Positions 15,443-24,564 of a stretch of DNA of 64,000 bases are shown here, piece after piece. Under the pieces are notes generated by a model. It ran no database searches and was not told the origin of the DNA. It saw nothing but the letters and a program-made list of their open reading frames with translations. The position numbers and the translations under genes are program-made. The DNA comes from Mycobacterium asiaticum (lineage in GTDB: Bacteria > Actinomycetota > Actinomycetes > Mycobacteriales > Mycobacteriaceae), in assembly GCF_001673635.1 (NCBI RefSeq), contig NZ_LZMH01000082.1:62001-126000 (forward strand), read 5' to 3'. The first letter of the stretch is position 1; each line of letters opens with the position of its first letter.

Positions 15443-17832
15443 GCGTTCAGTACGCGCTCACCGATTACCTGTTGCTGGCGCAACGTCTCAATCTGATCAG
15501 CGGAAAGGCCCAGCGCCGCCAGGACCTGCGTGTTGTGCTGGCCGAGGGTTGGCGCCGCTGAGCGGTGATGTCTACCGGTACCCGGCGAGATTCGAAAAGG
15601 CCAGCCCGGGAAGCGATGTTGCCCCGTTATCGGATGCTCCAGGTCCTGGTAATAACCGCGCGCTTGGAGCTGATCGACGTCGTACATCCGGTCGGACGTG
15701 AGCAGTCGCGCCGCCGGCACGCCTCGCCGCACAAGCGCCGCTTCCAACTCATCAGGGCGTTGCGTGCGGGTCCAATGGGCGAGCGTCTCATCAAACGCGT
15801 CGTGGTTACTCAGCCGCGCTGTCGGTGTGGCGAAGCGCGGGTCTTTCTGCAGCGCACCTTGTCCCATGGCATCCAGGACCGCGTGCCAGTCGGCGTCGTC
15901 GCGCACCGACACGGCGACCCACTCGTCCTCGATGCTGGTCGGATAGACACCCTGGGCGTAGCTGCGGTGTCGGTTGCCCTCGCGCGGGCGGACCTTCCCG
16001 GTCAGCGAGTACTCGATAACAGGCTCGGCTGTCACCGCCGCGCCCGTCTCCACCTGTGCGACCTCGATAAGCTGGCCTTCGCCGGTGCGCCTTCGGTGCT
16101 CGAGCGCGGCGAGCAGCGCGACGGCAGCATGCACACCCGCAATGGGGTCCGCAGGGCCCTGCAAATTGCACGGCGGGCCGTCCGGATACCCGGTCGCGGC
16201 CGACATGCCGGACACCTGTTCGATGTTCAGCGCCCAGCCCACGTAATCGCGCCACGGCCCGGCCAATCCGAAACCGGGCATACGCACCATGATCACGTCC
16301 GGATTGAGCTGCGTAAGGGATGCGTAGTCTAAACCGAACTGCTCGACCACTCGCGGGGAGAAGTTCTCCACCACCACATCGGCTTCGGTCGCAAGGCGCA
16401 GTGCCAATTCGCGGCCGGTGGCCGAGGCGAGATCCAAAGTGATATCTCGTTTGTTCAGGTTGGTGCCCTGCCAGAGCGGGCCCCGCTCGTACCAGTCATC
16501 CCCTTGGCGCAACAGCGCGCCCGAGAAGCGGTGCCCGTCCGGGCGCTGGATGGACTCGACCTTGACCACATCCGCCCCGAAGGCACCTAAGTAGCACGTC
16601 AAGTACGCGCCCGCCCAGAACGTGCTCAGGTCGAAGACTTTCAGACCCGCAAACGGCAGGGATTCACGGGCATCGTCGGCAGGCTCCGACCGGACATCAC
16701 GCTGCCGCCATTCCTGCGGCTTGCCGGGGGTCCGGGGAGGCGCCGGAAGTGGTGGTGCGACGGGCGTTTTGGATAGTCGAAATGCCGGTCCGGGACGTTT
16801 GAACCGCCACGTTTCACCACCCGCGTCGACGAAAAACCCCCGCTCCGCGTACTGCGGACACGCCATGACCGTGTCCCCCGCGCAGACTGGCGCCGCAGGG
16901 ATCCGCATCGCCTGGCTGAGCTCCACCAGATCCGCGACCGTCATCGCATCAAAAAACGGTTGAGCCTTGGCGAAGAAGTCGTCACGCTCGGGGCCGCCCA
17001 GCATGACTGCGAGCTGCAGCTCGCCGAACTCGGGCAATCCGACCATCGCGCACACATCGAGCCAATGTTGGCCGGTGAGGCAGTTGATCCCGATCCAGCC
17101 ATCAGCGGCCCGCACGATGCCCAGCATCGGTGCCGCCTTGGAATTGGTCGGCAGGCCAAGGCTTTTCAATCGGGCGGCCATCAGCATCGGGTATGGCAGC
17201 GTCGACAGCAGTGACTCGAACGTCGAGACATCGACCTCGACGACCCGGTTTGCCGTGGCGGCCATTCGCAACGCCGTCAATCCGCCCAGCGCCCCGTACG
17301 CTCCGGCGACGTATTCCGGGATCCGGGCACCCGCCTGCACGGGCGGCCGGCCCGGCTCACGGACGTTGACCCAGCCGGACGCGGCCTGCAGCGTCAGGGA
17401 AGTCATCTCCCGGTCCCGTAGCGGGCCGTCCTGCCCGAAGTTGGAGATCCGCACCACCACCAGGCCCGGGTTGGTGCGCAGCAACGAGTTCCGGTCCAGG
17501 CCGAAGCCTGCCCGCTCGGGCGCATCCGGCGGCAGGTTCTCGACCAGCATGTCCGCCCCCGCGATGATCTCCCGGACCGCGGCGGCATCGCTCTGCAGTG
17601 CGGCATCCACGGTGCAACCGCGCTTGCCGGCATTGAGGTATTCGAAGAGCCCGCTGCGTTCGGGATCCGGCGTGCCGGACGGGAATGGTCCCCATTGTCG
17701 CAGCGGGTCGCCCGGCGCCGGTTCGATTTTGCACACGTCGGCACCGAGGTCGACGAGCAGTTTCGTGCAATACGGACCGGCAATCTCGGTGGCTATCTCG
17801 ACGACGCGCAAACCCGTAAGCGGCTGATTCAT
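15439..17832 (-). CDS. Tandem CaiB/BaiF (family III) CoA-transferase fusion
   Basis: 797 residues, twice the normal family length. Domain 1 (about 1-380) begins LTGLRVVEIATEIAGPYCTKLL and domain 2 (about 393-797) begins with FAGLKVFDLSTFWAGAYL; each has the family's KVE segment (CKIEPAPGDP, VKVESIQRPDGH). Family III enzymes move CoA between acids and form an acyl anhydride on a conserved Asp. At that site domain 1 reads REMTSLTLQAASG and domain 2 VGWALNIEQVSG, so neither shows the usual Asp. A two-domain transferase or racemase-like enzyme is likely. It is last in the operon of SnoaL-like protein, CaiB and P450. Confidence 0.87.
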   Translation of the reverse strand: MNQPLTGLRVVEIATEIAGPYCTKLLVDLGADVCKIEPAPGDPLRQWGPFPSGTPDPERSGLFEYLNAGKRGCTVDAALQSDAAAVREIIAGADMLVENLPPDAPERAGFGLDRNSLLRTNPGLVVVRISNFGQDGPLRDREMTSLTLQAASGWVNVREPGRPPVQAGARIPEYVAGAYGALGGLTALRMAATANRVVEVDVSTFESLLSTLPYPMLMAARLKSLGLPTNSKAAPMLGIVRAADGWIGINCLTGQHWLDVCAMVGLPEFGELQLAVMLGGPERDDFFAKAQPFFDAMTVADLVELSQAMRIPAAPVCAGDTVMACPQYAERGFFVDAGGETWRFKRPGPAFRLSKTPVAPPLPAPPRTPGKPQEWRQRDVRSEPADDARESLPFAGLKVFDLSTFWAGAYLTCYLGAFGADVVKVESIQRPDGHRFSGALLRQGDDWYERGPLWQGTNLNKRDITLDLASATGRELALRLATEADVVVENFSPRVVEQFGLDYASLTQLNPDVIMVRMPGFGLAGPWRDYVGWALNIEQVSGMSAATGYPDGPPCNLQGPADPIAGVHAAVALLAALEHRRRTGEGQLIEVAQVETGAAVTAEPVIEYSLTGKVRPREGNRHRSYAQGVYPTSIEDEWVAVSVRDDADWHAVLDAMGQGALQKDPRFATPTARLSNHDAFDETLAHWTRTQRPDELEAALVRRGVPAARLLTSDRMYDVDQLQARGYYQDLEHPITGQHRFPGWPFRISPGTGRHHRSAAPTLGQHNTQVLAALGLSADQIETLRQQQVIGERVLNA

Positions 17833-17837
17833 CCGAG

Positions 17838-19070
17838 TCAGCCCCGCCTGCGAATCGGTACGTTCGCCCAGCCGCAGACGTTCGACATCGCCACGCGTCG
17901 CAAACCGCTGCGATCGACTTCGTATTCCGGGACGAGATCCAATAACGCATTCAGCGCGATGCGACTCTCCATCCGCGCTAGAGCGGCACCCAGACAGCTG
18001 TGCACGCCGTACCCGAAAGCAAGGTTGAAACCCATCTTCCGCTCTCGGCCGATGTCAAGCCGGTCGGGATCGGCAAACATCCGCTCGTCGCGGGTGGCTG
18101 AACCGGTCACCAGCAGGACTGCGCTTCCTTCCGGGATTGTGATGCCGTGCAACGTTACGTCGCGTGTGGCGGTGCGAATCTGGTACTGGGACGGGGCCTC
18201 GTAGCGCAGCAACTCTTCGATCGCTGCGGGGATCTTGCTACGGTCGCCGCGCAGCTTTCGCCACTGATCGGGAAAATCGGCGAACGCGACCATGGCGTTG
18301 CCGATCAGTTTGGTGACCGTTTCGGCCCCAGCTCCTCCCAGCATGGTGGCAAATCCGGTGATGTCCACATCCGTGAGCTTCTCAATCTGACCATCGCGTT
18401 CTATCTCTGTCTCGATGAGCCGACTGATCATGTCGTCCTGTGGATCGGCGCGCCTTTTCTGAACAAGCTTGAAATAGTAGATCCCGGTGTTTACCGAGGC
18501 CTCGTAACCCGCTGCAGTCGTGGCGATTTCACCCGGATGGCGCTCCAGAAGAAGATCGAGCCACACCCGGATTTGGTCACGGTCCGGTTTGGGAACCCCC
18601 AGCATCGTCGTGATGACCTCGTTGGGAAATAGTGCCGAGAAGTCCGCAACCACATCGAAGGACCGGCGATTGAGTGCATCAATGCGTTCGTAAATCTTCT
18701 CGCGCACCATGTTTTCCAGCGACGCGATGGCACGCGGGGTGAATACGTTACTGACCAACCGCCGCATCTTCTGATGTTCGGGCGGATCCATCGAGATGAT
18801 CACCTTGGGCACCGGGATTGCGTTGTCGTGTGCCTTCACCATGTCCAGCGTGGCGCCCTTGGCCGAGGAATAGGTTTCGTAATCCTTGGTGGCCGGCGCC
18901 ACGTCGTCGTACCGCGTCAGAGCCCAGAAATCCCACTTGTCGTTGTAGTACACAGGTGCTTCATTCCGAAGGCGCCGATAGGTTTCGAATGCTCCGTTGA
19001 AGAAGTCATCAGAAAAAGGATCGAACTGCAGGCGTTCGTCGGGTACGGTGCCTGGCACTGTCGCGCTCAC
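17838..19070 (-). CDS. Cytochrome P450
   Basis: 410 residues, a soluble bacterial P450. The I-helix oxygen-activation motif is GGAGAETV, ExxR is EELLR, and the haem loop is FGYGVHSCLG with the cysteine ligand near residue 359. GTG 19070 overlaps the stop of the CaiB gene (GTGA); the upstream open frame is a shadow. The downstream CoA-transferase fusion starts 5 bases after its stop. It would hydroxylate the island substrate, with ferredoxin and reductase supplied from elsewhere since none is encoded nearby. Confidence 0.93.
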   Translation of the reverse strand: MSATVPGTVPDERLQFDPFSDDFFNGAFETYRRLRNEAPVYYNDKWDFWALTRYDDVAPATKDYETYSSAKGATLDMVKAHDNAIPVPKVIISMDPPEHQKMRRLVSNVFTPRAIASLENMVREKIYERIDALNRRSFDVVADFSALFPNEVITTMLGVPKPDRDQIRVWLDLLLERHPGEIATTAAGYEASVNTGIYYFKLVQKRRADPQDDMISRLIETEIERDGQIEKLTDVDITGFATMLGGAGAETVTKLIGNAMVAFADFPDQWRKLRGDRSKIPAAIEELLRYEAPSQYQIRTATRDVTLHGITIPEGSAVLLVTGSATRDERMFADPDRLDIGRERKMGFNLAFGYGVHSCLGAALARMESRIALNALLDLVPEYEVDRSGLRRVAMSNVCGWANVPIRRRG

Positions 19071-20314
19071 AGGATGGCCCCGGTGTCCTTGTACGCAAGG
19101 ATCGTGTCCCAATCGAGGCCTGCGTCCATCAGCACCTCCTCGGTGTGCTGGCCATGTTCGGGCGCGCCAGGGGGTACCACGGGCTGTTCGTCGAACTGGA
19201 CCGGATTGGTGGGAAGCGCGAATGGTGCGCCGTTCATCGTGGTGGTCTGTGCGACATAGCCGTTGGCAGTCACCGCCGGGTCCTGACACAACTCCCCCGG
19301 CGTCTGGACGACACCCCACGCGCCGGAGAGGTCAGCCAGTCGCGTACGCCACTCGGCAAGAGTATGACGCGCAAAAGCCTCGTCCATCAGCGAAATGAGC
19401 TCGCTGCGGTTGGCGAATCGCGAAGCGGGATCGGCGAATCTGGGGTCGTCGATCAACTCGGGCAGGCCGATGGCACGCATTGCCTCTGGATAGAACTTAT
19501 CGAGTTGCAGCATCATCAACTGCACGTATCGGCCGTCACTGGTGCGATAGGTACCAACGAGCGGGTTCGGTGCATCGGCGTGGCCGAACTTCGGGATCGA
19601 GCTGCCGCCGTGCAGTTGGCTCACCGCGACATCGGGGCTGAGGTTCCAGGCCGCCAGGCCAAGCAGGGAGACGTCGACGATCGATCCCCGACCGGTGGTC
19701 GCCTTCTTGTACAACGCGGCGGCGATCCCGCCGGCAATCGTCATTCCTCCCAGCAGATCACCGAACGCGGGACGCGAGCGCACCAATTCCTCGGCGTCTT
19801 CGGTCAGGACGGTCGCGATACCACCACGCGCCCAGTATGAGACGCCGTCATAGCCTGGCGTGTCGGCATCAGGCCCCTTCGGACCGTGCCCCGAGCCACG
19901 CACGTAGACGATGTTGGGGCTGGCAGCCCGGATGTCATCGACATCGATGCCCAGCTTCTTGCGGCGGCTGGGCAGATAACTGGTCAGGAACACGTCACAG
20001 GTTGCGGCGAGGCGCCGGATGACCTCCTGACCGCCCGGCGTTCCCAGATCCACGCCAATGGATTTCTTGCCCCGGTTGGGGATTTCGATCATGTAGTTCA
20101 CCGCACGGGTGCCCGCATCCACGATGCCCATGGTCACCAGACCACGCTGTGGATCACCGCCGTTGCGTGGCTCCACCTTGATGACCTCGGCGCCCCACTC
20201 GGCCAGCACCGCACCGGCCGAGGGCACGAATGTCCAAGCGGCAATTTCTAAGACCCGGACCCCGCTGAGTACCTTGTCGCCGGAAATGTCGACCTCCACT
20301 AATGAGAATGACAA
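19067..20314 (-). CDS. CaiB/BaiF (family III) CoA-transferase
   Basis: 415 residues from the TTG at 20314, or 410 from GTG 20299, which may be the true start because the operator at 20304-20319 covers the TTG. It begins with VLEIAAWTFVPSAGAVLAEW and has VIKVEPRNGGDP. Unlike the fused relative downstream, it keeps the conserved Asp in TPGYDGVSYWARGG. It would transfer CoA to the island's carboxylic acid substrate. Overlaps the P450 start by four bases. Confidence 0.9.
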   Translation of the reverse strand: MSFSLVEVDISGDKVLSGVRVLEIAAWTFVPSAGAVLAEWGAEVIKVEPRNGGDPQRGLVTMGIVDAGTRAVNYMIEIPNRGKKSIGVDLGTPGGQEVIRRLAATCDVFLTSYLPSRRKKLGIDVDDIRAASPNIVYVRGSGHGPKGPDADTPGYDGVSYWARGGIATVLTEDAEELVRSRPAFGDLLGGMTIAGGIAAALYKKATTGRGSIVDVSLLGLAAWNLSPDVAVSQLHGGSSIPKFGHADAPNPLVGTYRTSDGRYVQLMMLQLDKFYPEAMRAIGLPELIDDPRFADPASRFANRSELISLMDEAFARHTLAEWRTRLADLSGAWGVVQTPGELCQDPAVTANGYVAQTTTMNGAPFALPTNPVQFDEQPVVPPGAPEHGQHTEEVLMDAGLDWDTILAYKDTGAIL

Positions 20315-20319
20315 TTCTA
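20304..20319. promoter_or_regulatory. Operator, GAGAAT-gaca-ATTCTA
   Basis: Near-perfect island repeat (one mismatch) between the SnoaL-like gene and the CaiB gene on the minus strand. It suggests an internal promoter for the CaiB-P450-CaiB genes. A CTACG-tgat-CGTAG hairpin (20317-20330) partly overlaps it. Confidence 0.6.
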
Positions 20320-20341
20320 CGTGATCGTAGCGGGTGACCCC

Positions 20342-20911
20342 TCAGGGCCGCCGTGATAGCCGCTGTGGCTGGGCGGGGTCTCCGGCGGCCCAGAACGCGC
20401 GCCAAGTCGGCATCCGGTCGGGCATAGCCGCGCGCAGCTGAACATCGGCCGGCCAGCGGATGAACTCTGGCCCAGGGCGCTCGGTGACGTCGACCGAATA
20501 CCAGGGATGCTCCCGCCGCCTGACGAAACACCACTGCTCGTCACGCCGTTCGTACACATCGTCGTAGCGCATGGTGATGACATACCATCCGTCGCCGTCC
20601 TCGTGTTCGGCTCGGCAGTAGACCGATCCGGTTGCGCGATCGGCACTGTCGAAAGCGAATTGGTGGCCGCAGACCAGGTGGATGCTCCGATAGAAACGCC
20701 TCAGGACGCCGTCATACCAGCGTTTGAGCGCATCCCTGCCTCGTCCTCCCGCGCCCGCGTCGACATCATCGACAAACAGCGCCACCAAGGCATCCAGATC
20801 ACGCGCGTCCAAGGCCATCGCGTATCGGCTGGGCAGCTGACCGATAGCCAGGCTTGACTCGACCCGGTCGACTCGGTCGACGGCCGCGGGATTCCCTGAT
20901 TGGGTCGACAC
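20342..20911 (-). CDS. SnoaL-like (NTF2-fold) protein
   Basis: 189 residues from GTG 20911. The N-terminal helix and acidic pocket segment YAMALDARDLDALVALFVDD, with the later W/Y/R-rich sheet (WYVITMRYDDVYERRDEQW), are typical of SnoaL-like ketosteroid-isomerase-fold proteins. These act as small isomerases, hydratases or lyases. The start was chosen because TACACT (plus-strand 20919-20924) is correctly placed as a -10 for a leaderless transcript. Divergent from the CoA ligase at 20988, sharing the operator at 20942-20957. Confidence 0.82.
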   Translation of the reverse strand: MSTQSGNPAAVDRVDRVESSLAIGQLPSRYAMALDARDLDALVALFVDDVDAGAGGRGRDALKRWYDGVLRRFYRSIHLVCGHQFAFDSADRATGSVYCRAEHEDGDGWYVITMRYDDVYERRDEQWCFVRRREHPWYSVDVTERPGPEFIRWPADVQLRAAMPDRMPTWRAFWAAGDPAQPQRLSRRP

Positions 20912-20918
20912 CGGAATC

Positions 20919-20924
20919 AGTGTA
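20919..20924 (-). promoter_or_regulatory. Candidate -10 (TACACT) for leaderless SnoaL-like gene
   Basis: Hexamer ends 7 bases before GTG 20911. The 17 bases further upstream lead exactly to the operator arm GTTCTC (20947-20942 on this strand), which would occupy the -35 position. Confidence 0.4.
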
Positions 20925-20941
20925 GCCCGGCGTCGCAAAGC

Positions 20942-20957
20942 GAGAACCGGAGTTCTC
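20942..20957. promoter_or_regulatory. Operator, perfect palindrome GAGAAC-cgga-GTTCTC
   Basis: Perfect 6+4+6 inverted repeat in the divergent region between the SnoaL-like gene and the CoA ligase. Each arm falls near the -35 position of one promoter (-10 candidates TACACT on minus at 20919-20924, TACTAT on plus at 20973-20978). A bound protein could therefore block both. Confidence 0.7.
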
Positions 20958-20972
20958 GTATTGGGACAAGGC

Positions 20973-20978
20973 TACTAT
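20973..20978 (+). promoter_or_regulatory. Candidate -10 (TACTAT) for leaderless CoA ligase gene
   Basis: Nine bases lie between this hexamer and ATG 20988, and no Shine-Dalgarno sequence precedes the ATG, which fits a leaderless or near-leaderless mRNA. The right operator arm lies 15 bases upstream. Confidence 0.4.
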
Positions 20979-20987
20979 CCTGCGCCT

Positions 20988-22601
20988 ATGCCCTTCCCGC
21001 AGATTGTGCCGACCATTCCCGAGTTGGTGAGGTCCAGCGCGGCACGCTTCGGGAACGAACCTTTCCTCATCGCGGGCGGGCAGGAGTTGACCTATACCGG
21101 TCTCGACCGGCGGTCGGCCAGATTGGCGGCCGCGCTGCTGAACGAAGGCATCGGTAAAGGTGACCACATTGGGATCCTGATGCCCAACAGCGTCGATTGG
21201 GCGCTGGCATGGTTTGCTGTCACCCGCATCGGCGCGGTCGCCGTGCCACTCAACACCTTTCACCAAGCTCCCGAGTTGGCCTGGACGGCCCGGCATGCCG
21301 ACCTGCGAGCCGTCCTTACGTGGTCGAAGTTTCGCAACCACGACTTCCTGTCCAGGCTCGAAGAGGCCCTGCCGGGATTGGCCGGTCAGCACCGCCCGGG
21401 CCGTATCGCGGTGTCCCAAGCTCCCTACCTGCGCACCGTCGCCGTGTGGGGACAGTCCGACGGGGCATGGACGACGACATTGGCGACAGACGGCACATCG
21501 TCGGATAGCGAAGCGAGCTTCCTCTTGGAGGTGGAGTCATGTGTGACACCGGCGGATGAGGTGGCGATCATCTACACCTCGGGCAGTACCGGGGATCCGA
21601 AAGGTCCGGTCCACACCCACGGAGCCTTGGTCCGCCATACCTACAACCTCACTTTTACTTACGACGTCACCCGCGAAGACGTGATGTTCACCGCCATGCC
21701 GTTTTTTTGGGTGGGCGGCTTGATTACAGGCCTGCACGCGGTCATTCACCACGGTGCGACGCTCGTTACCCAACCGGCATTCGACGCAACCGAGGCACTG
21801 CAACTCATCGAGCGCTATCGCGCGACGATCACGCTGGGTTGGCCGCAGCAAGGCAAGACGCTCGCCGAACACCCTGAATTCGCCCGGCGCGACCTGACAT
21901 CGGTACGCCGCACCAGCATGCCGGCAATGGTCCCGCCCGAGCGCCGCCCCCAGGGACCCAACGCGCTGGGCATGAGTGAGTTGTGCGGCAATCACATTGG
22001 GGTGGATCCGTACCCGCCGCAACCGCCCGAACGGGCAGAAACCGGCGGGTTTTCCGTTGAGGGGCTCAGCCATATTCTCGTTGATCCCACTACCGGGCGG
22101 CAGGTGCCTGACGGCACGCCGGGTGAGATCTGGGTTCGAGGTTTTTCGATGATGCAACGCCTGTATAAGCGGGAACGCGAAGATGTCTTCACTCCTGACG
22201 GTTACTACCGCACAGGCGATTGCGGCGTACGCCACGACGACGGCTGGATAACATTCACCGGCCGGCTCGGGGACCTGATCAAAACCGGGGGCGGCACCAA
22301 CGTCACACCCGGCGAAGTCGAACTCGCACTGGCCGATTGCGCCGGCGTGCTGGAGGCATACGTCGTCGGCACCGAGGATGCTGCTGACGGAACGGTCGTC
22401 GCCGCGGCGGTGGTGCCACGAGGCGGGGCCTCGCTTGACGGGGAAGCGCTGCGATCGGAATTGCGCGCTCGGTTGTCCGCGTACAAGGTGCCGAAGTTCA
22501 TCTGGGTCACGGCGAAGCAAGATCTTCCATTCACGGCGAGCGGGAAGGTCAAGAAGTCAGAACTGGCACAACAACTGAGTCGATTGCTGGCACGACGGTA
22601 A
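20988..22601 (+). CDS. AMP-dependent acyl-CoA ligase
   Basis: 537 residues from ATG 20988; the frame opens at TTG 20961, inside the promoter. The phosphate loop is IIYTSGSTGDPKGPVHTHG, the adenine motif is GMSELCGNH, the hinge motif is YYRTGDCGVRHDDGW and the C-terminal Lys is in PFTASGKVKKSEL. It would activate an acid with ATP and CoA. The GGAGG before the next gene overlaps this gene's end, so it is co-transcribed with the Rossmann-fold reductase at 22616. Substrate unknown; the N-terminus MPFPQIVPTIPELVRSSA is typical of aryl or branched-acid ligases. Confidence 0.92.
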   Translation: MPFPQIVPTIPELVRSSAARFGNEPFLIAGGQELTYTGLDRRSARLAAALLNEGIGKGDHIGILMPNSVDWALAWFAVTRIGAVAVPLNTFHQAPELAWTARHADLRAVLTWSKFRNHDFLSRLEEALPGLAGQHRPGRIAVSQAPYLRTVAVWGQSDGAWTTTLATDGTSSDSEASFLLEVESCVTPADEVAIIYTSGSTGDPKGPVHTHGALVRHTYNLTFTYDVTREDVMFTAMPFFWVGGLITGLHAVIHHGATLVTQPAFDATEALQLIERYRATITLGWPQQGKTLAEHPEFARRDLTSVRRTSMPAMVPPERRPQGPNALGMSELCGNHIGVDPYPPQPPERAETGGFSVEGLSHILVDPTTGRQVPDGTPGEIWVRGFSMMQRLYKREREDVFTPDGYYRTGDCGVRHDDGWITFTGRLGDLIKTGGGTNVTPGEVELALADCAGVLEAYVVGTEDAADGTVVAAAVVPRGGASLDGEALRSELRARLSAYKVPKFIWVTAKQDLPFTASGKVKKSELAQQLSRLLARR

Positions 22602-22615
22602 GGAGGAGCAACACG

Positions 22616-23695
22616 ATGGAGGACACAGTGCTGCGAGTGGCAGTGGTTTCCACCGGCGGCGTGGGCAGCCTCGCGCTGCGTGCAATAGTCCGGCGCCGCC
22701 ACCTGAAACTCGTCGGCGTGTGGGTGCACAGCGCCGAGAAGACGGGCCGGGATGTCGGGGAGATCGTCGGGCTCGGCCCCATTGGTGTGACGACCACCGC
22801 CGATTTGAACGAAATCATCGCGCTCAAGCCCGACTGTGTGGTGTACGCCGCGGCCAGCCCCGAGATGGACGCGGCCGCCGTTCGTGATTATGTTCGACTA
22901 TTGGCAGCCGGCATCAACGTGGTCACCACCAATACCCCCGGAATGATGTTCCCCGACAGGTGGATCGCCCCTCTCGCCGACCAGGTTCGTGCTGCGGCAC
23001 TGGCCGGCGCCGTCACCATTTACACCTCAGGCATCGAGCCGGGCTTCGCAGGCGACCAATTCGCCGTGCTGCTGTCGACTTTGTCCAACACCATTCGCTC
23101 CGTCCGCGCCCAGGAGATCTTCGACTACTCGGCCTATCCGAACGAGTACCTGATGTTCGACGCGATGGGCTTCGGCCGTCCCCTCGATTTCACACCGCTG
23201 CTTGAATTGGAAGGCGCGCAACAGTTCGCATGGGGACCGCCTATCGGCCTCGTTGCCCGGGCGCTCGGTGTCGAGCTCGAGAAGGTCACCGAAAGCTATG
23301 AACGCGTGATGACACCGCGGGACCTGCACGTTGCCTGCGGACTGATTCCGGCGGGTACCTGCGGAGCGGTGCGAGCCGAGACCACCGGAGTCGTCGACGG
23401 GCACCCAGTGATCACCATCGAACACATCAACCGCATGGCCCCAGATCTTGCGCCGGAGTGGGCGTCGGCACCGAATGGAACCTACCGCATCGTCATTGAG
23501 GGAAGTCCACACATTGCGTGCGACCTGCGCCTCGGTACCGATGACACCGCAGCGTCGGCCAATGACAATGCGATGGAGGCGACGGCGATGCGAGTCGTGA
23601 ATGCCATCCCTTATGTGGTGGATGCGGCGCCAGGTATCGCCACATCGCTGGATTTGCCGATTACCGCGCCCCGCAACGCGATTGCGTTCGACTAA
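22616..23695 (+). CDS. Dihydrodipicolinate-reductase-like NAD(P) oxidoreductase
   Basis: 359 residues with an N-terminal Rossmann fold (VAVVSTGGVGSLALRAI) like dihydrodipicolinate reductase and 2,4-diaminopentanoate dehydrogenase, but with a larger C-terminal domain. Shared family segments include VTTTADLNEII, AAGINVVTTNTPGMM and SGIEPGFAGDQ. Two paralogues lie in this window (27694 and 30148). ATG 22616 follows AAGGAGGAGC; a GTG at 22628 is an alternative start. These proteins likely reduce or oxidise C=O, C=N or C=C in a catabolic intermediate; lysine synthesis is very unlikely given the context. Its end overlaps the convergent SDR by four bases. Confidence 0.82.
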   Translation: MEDTVLRVAVVSTGGVGSLALRAIVRRRHLKLVGVWVHSAEKTGRDVGEIVGLGPIGVTTTADLNEIIALKPDCVVYAAASPEMDAAAVRDYVRLLAAGINVVTTNTPGMMFPDRWIAPLADQVRAAALAGAVTIYTSGIEPGFAGDQFAVLLSTLSNTIRSVRAQEIFDYSAYPNEYLMFDAMGFGRPLDFTPLLELEGAQQFAWGPPIGLVARALGVELEKVTESYERVMTPRDLHVACGLIPAGTCGAVRAETTGVVDGHPVITIEHINRMAPDLAPEWASAPNGTYRIVIEGSPHIACDLRLGTDDTAASANDNAMEATAMRVVNAIPYVVDAAPGIATSLDLPITAPRNAIAFD

Positions 23696-24474
23696 ACGGT
23701 GAACATCGGACCGCGCGGAGCTCCCCGGACCTCGTTGCCCCCGTCGATCGCGAAGCTCTGGCCGGTGACCCAGCTTGATTCGGGGCCGGCCAAATACCGC
23801 ACTCCGGGAGCGATGTCGTCCGATACGCCCAGCCGGCCCAGCGGCACCCGTTCCAAGAAGCTACTCGTCAATTCCTCTAAGTGAATGTAGCCCTGGGTGG
23901 TCGCCGCTGCGGTGAGTCCCGGGCGGACCGCGTTGACGCGGATGCCGCGCGAGCCGAGTTCAGACGCCGCCACCCGGATGAGCATCTCGAGCGCCGCTTT
24001 GCCCGCGGAGTAATGACCCAAGCCCTCCATCGGAATCTTCGCGGATGTCGATGAGATGAATACGATTGCGCCTCCGTTGTTCATCAGCGGCGCCGAGTAG
24101 CGCAGAGCAAGAAAGTTCGATCGCAGATTTCCCATGACGAAATCGGTGAATGTCGCGAGGTCCTGTTGGATTAGTGGACCGGTGCCTCCGGCGGCGACAG
24201 TGCCCACCACGATATCGAGCCGTTGGTTGACGTCATGGGCCGCCTGTGCAGCAGCTGCGACGGTCTCTTCATCCTCCGGATCGCCCTTCTGAAGCACGAT
24301 TTCGGCGTTCGGAACGGCAGCCAAAATGCCGTCGCGCGTCACCTCTAGTCGCCGCATTGATCGGCCGAGCAGATAGAGCGACGCCCCGTCCGCCGCCAGT
24401 AGCCGTGCACTTGCCTGAGCAATGCCGGCGGATGCTCCGAGGATGAACGCGGTTTGCCCGTCAAGAACGCCCAT
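23692..24474 (-). CDS. SDR family oxidoreductase
   Basis: 260 residues from ATG 24474. The cofactor loop is LGASAGIAQASA, the catalytic Ser lies in FISSTSAK, the Tyr/Lys pair is YSAGK, and the C-terminus has SWVTGQSFAIDGGNEV. A much longer open frame upstream is an antisense shadow of the next gene. TAGCGT (plus-strand 24483-24488) sits at the right distance for a leaderless start. It is divergent from the mycofactocin-type SDR at 24565, and the two share operator half-sites. Confidence 0.88.
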   Translation of the reverse strand: MGVLDGQTAFILGASAGIAQASARLLAADGASLYLLGRSMRRLEVTRDGILAAVPNAEIVLQKGDPEDEETVAAAAQAAHDVNQRLDIVVGTVAAGGTGPLIQQDLATFTDFVMGNLRSNFLALRYSAPLMNNGGAIVFISSTSAKIPMEGLGHYSAGKAALEMLIRVAASELGSRGIRVNAVRPGLTAAATTQGYIHLEELTSSFLERVPLGRLGVSDDIAPGVRYLAGPESSWVTGQSFAIDGGNEVRGAPRGPMFTV

Positions 24475-24482
24475 GCACAAAG

Positions 24483-24488
24483 ACGCTA
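24483..24488 (-). promoter_or_regulatory. Candidate -10 (TAGCGT) for leaderless SDR gene
   Basis: Lies 8 bases before ATG 24474 on the minus strand, with exactly 17 bases to the half-site GAGAAT (24511-24506), which would be the -35. The divergent gene has the same hexamer at 24553-24558. Confidence 0.4.
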
Positions 24489-24495
24489 CCACCGG

Positions 24496-24534
24496 TAAAA
24501 CAAACATTCTCATATAGCGGAAGGGCTCATTCTC
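24496..24534. promoter_or_regulatory. Paired ATTCTC half-sites in divergent promoter
   Basis: Two direct copies of cATTCTCa (core 24506-24511 and 24529-24534) lie between divergent SDR genes. The left one has a weak partner arm TAAAAC at 24496-24501. Each core falls at the -35 position of one of the two promoters. Confidence 0.45.
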
Positions 24535-24552
24535 ACCCATAGTTGAATGGTG

Positions 24553-24558
24553 TAGCGT
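24553..24558 (+). promoter_or_regulatory. Candidate -10 (TAGCGT) for leaderless mycofactocin-type SDR gene
   Basis: Occupies -12 to -7 relative to GTG 24565, ideal for a leaderless transcript. No ribosome binding site is visible upstream of the GTG. Confidence 0.4.
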
Positions 24559-24564
24559 ACGGCT

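Noticed and set aside
20317..20330. CTACG-tgat-CGTAG hairpin
   Set aside because: Too short and without a following T run for a terminator; noted only as overlapping the operator.
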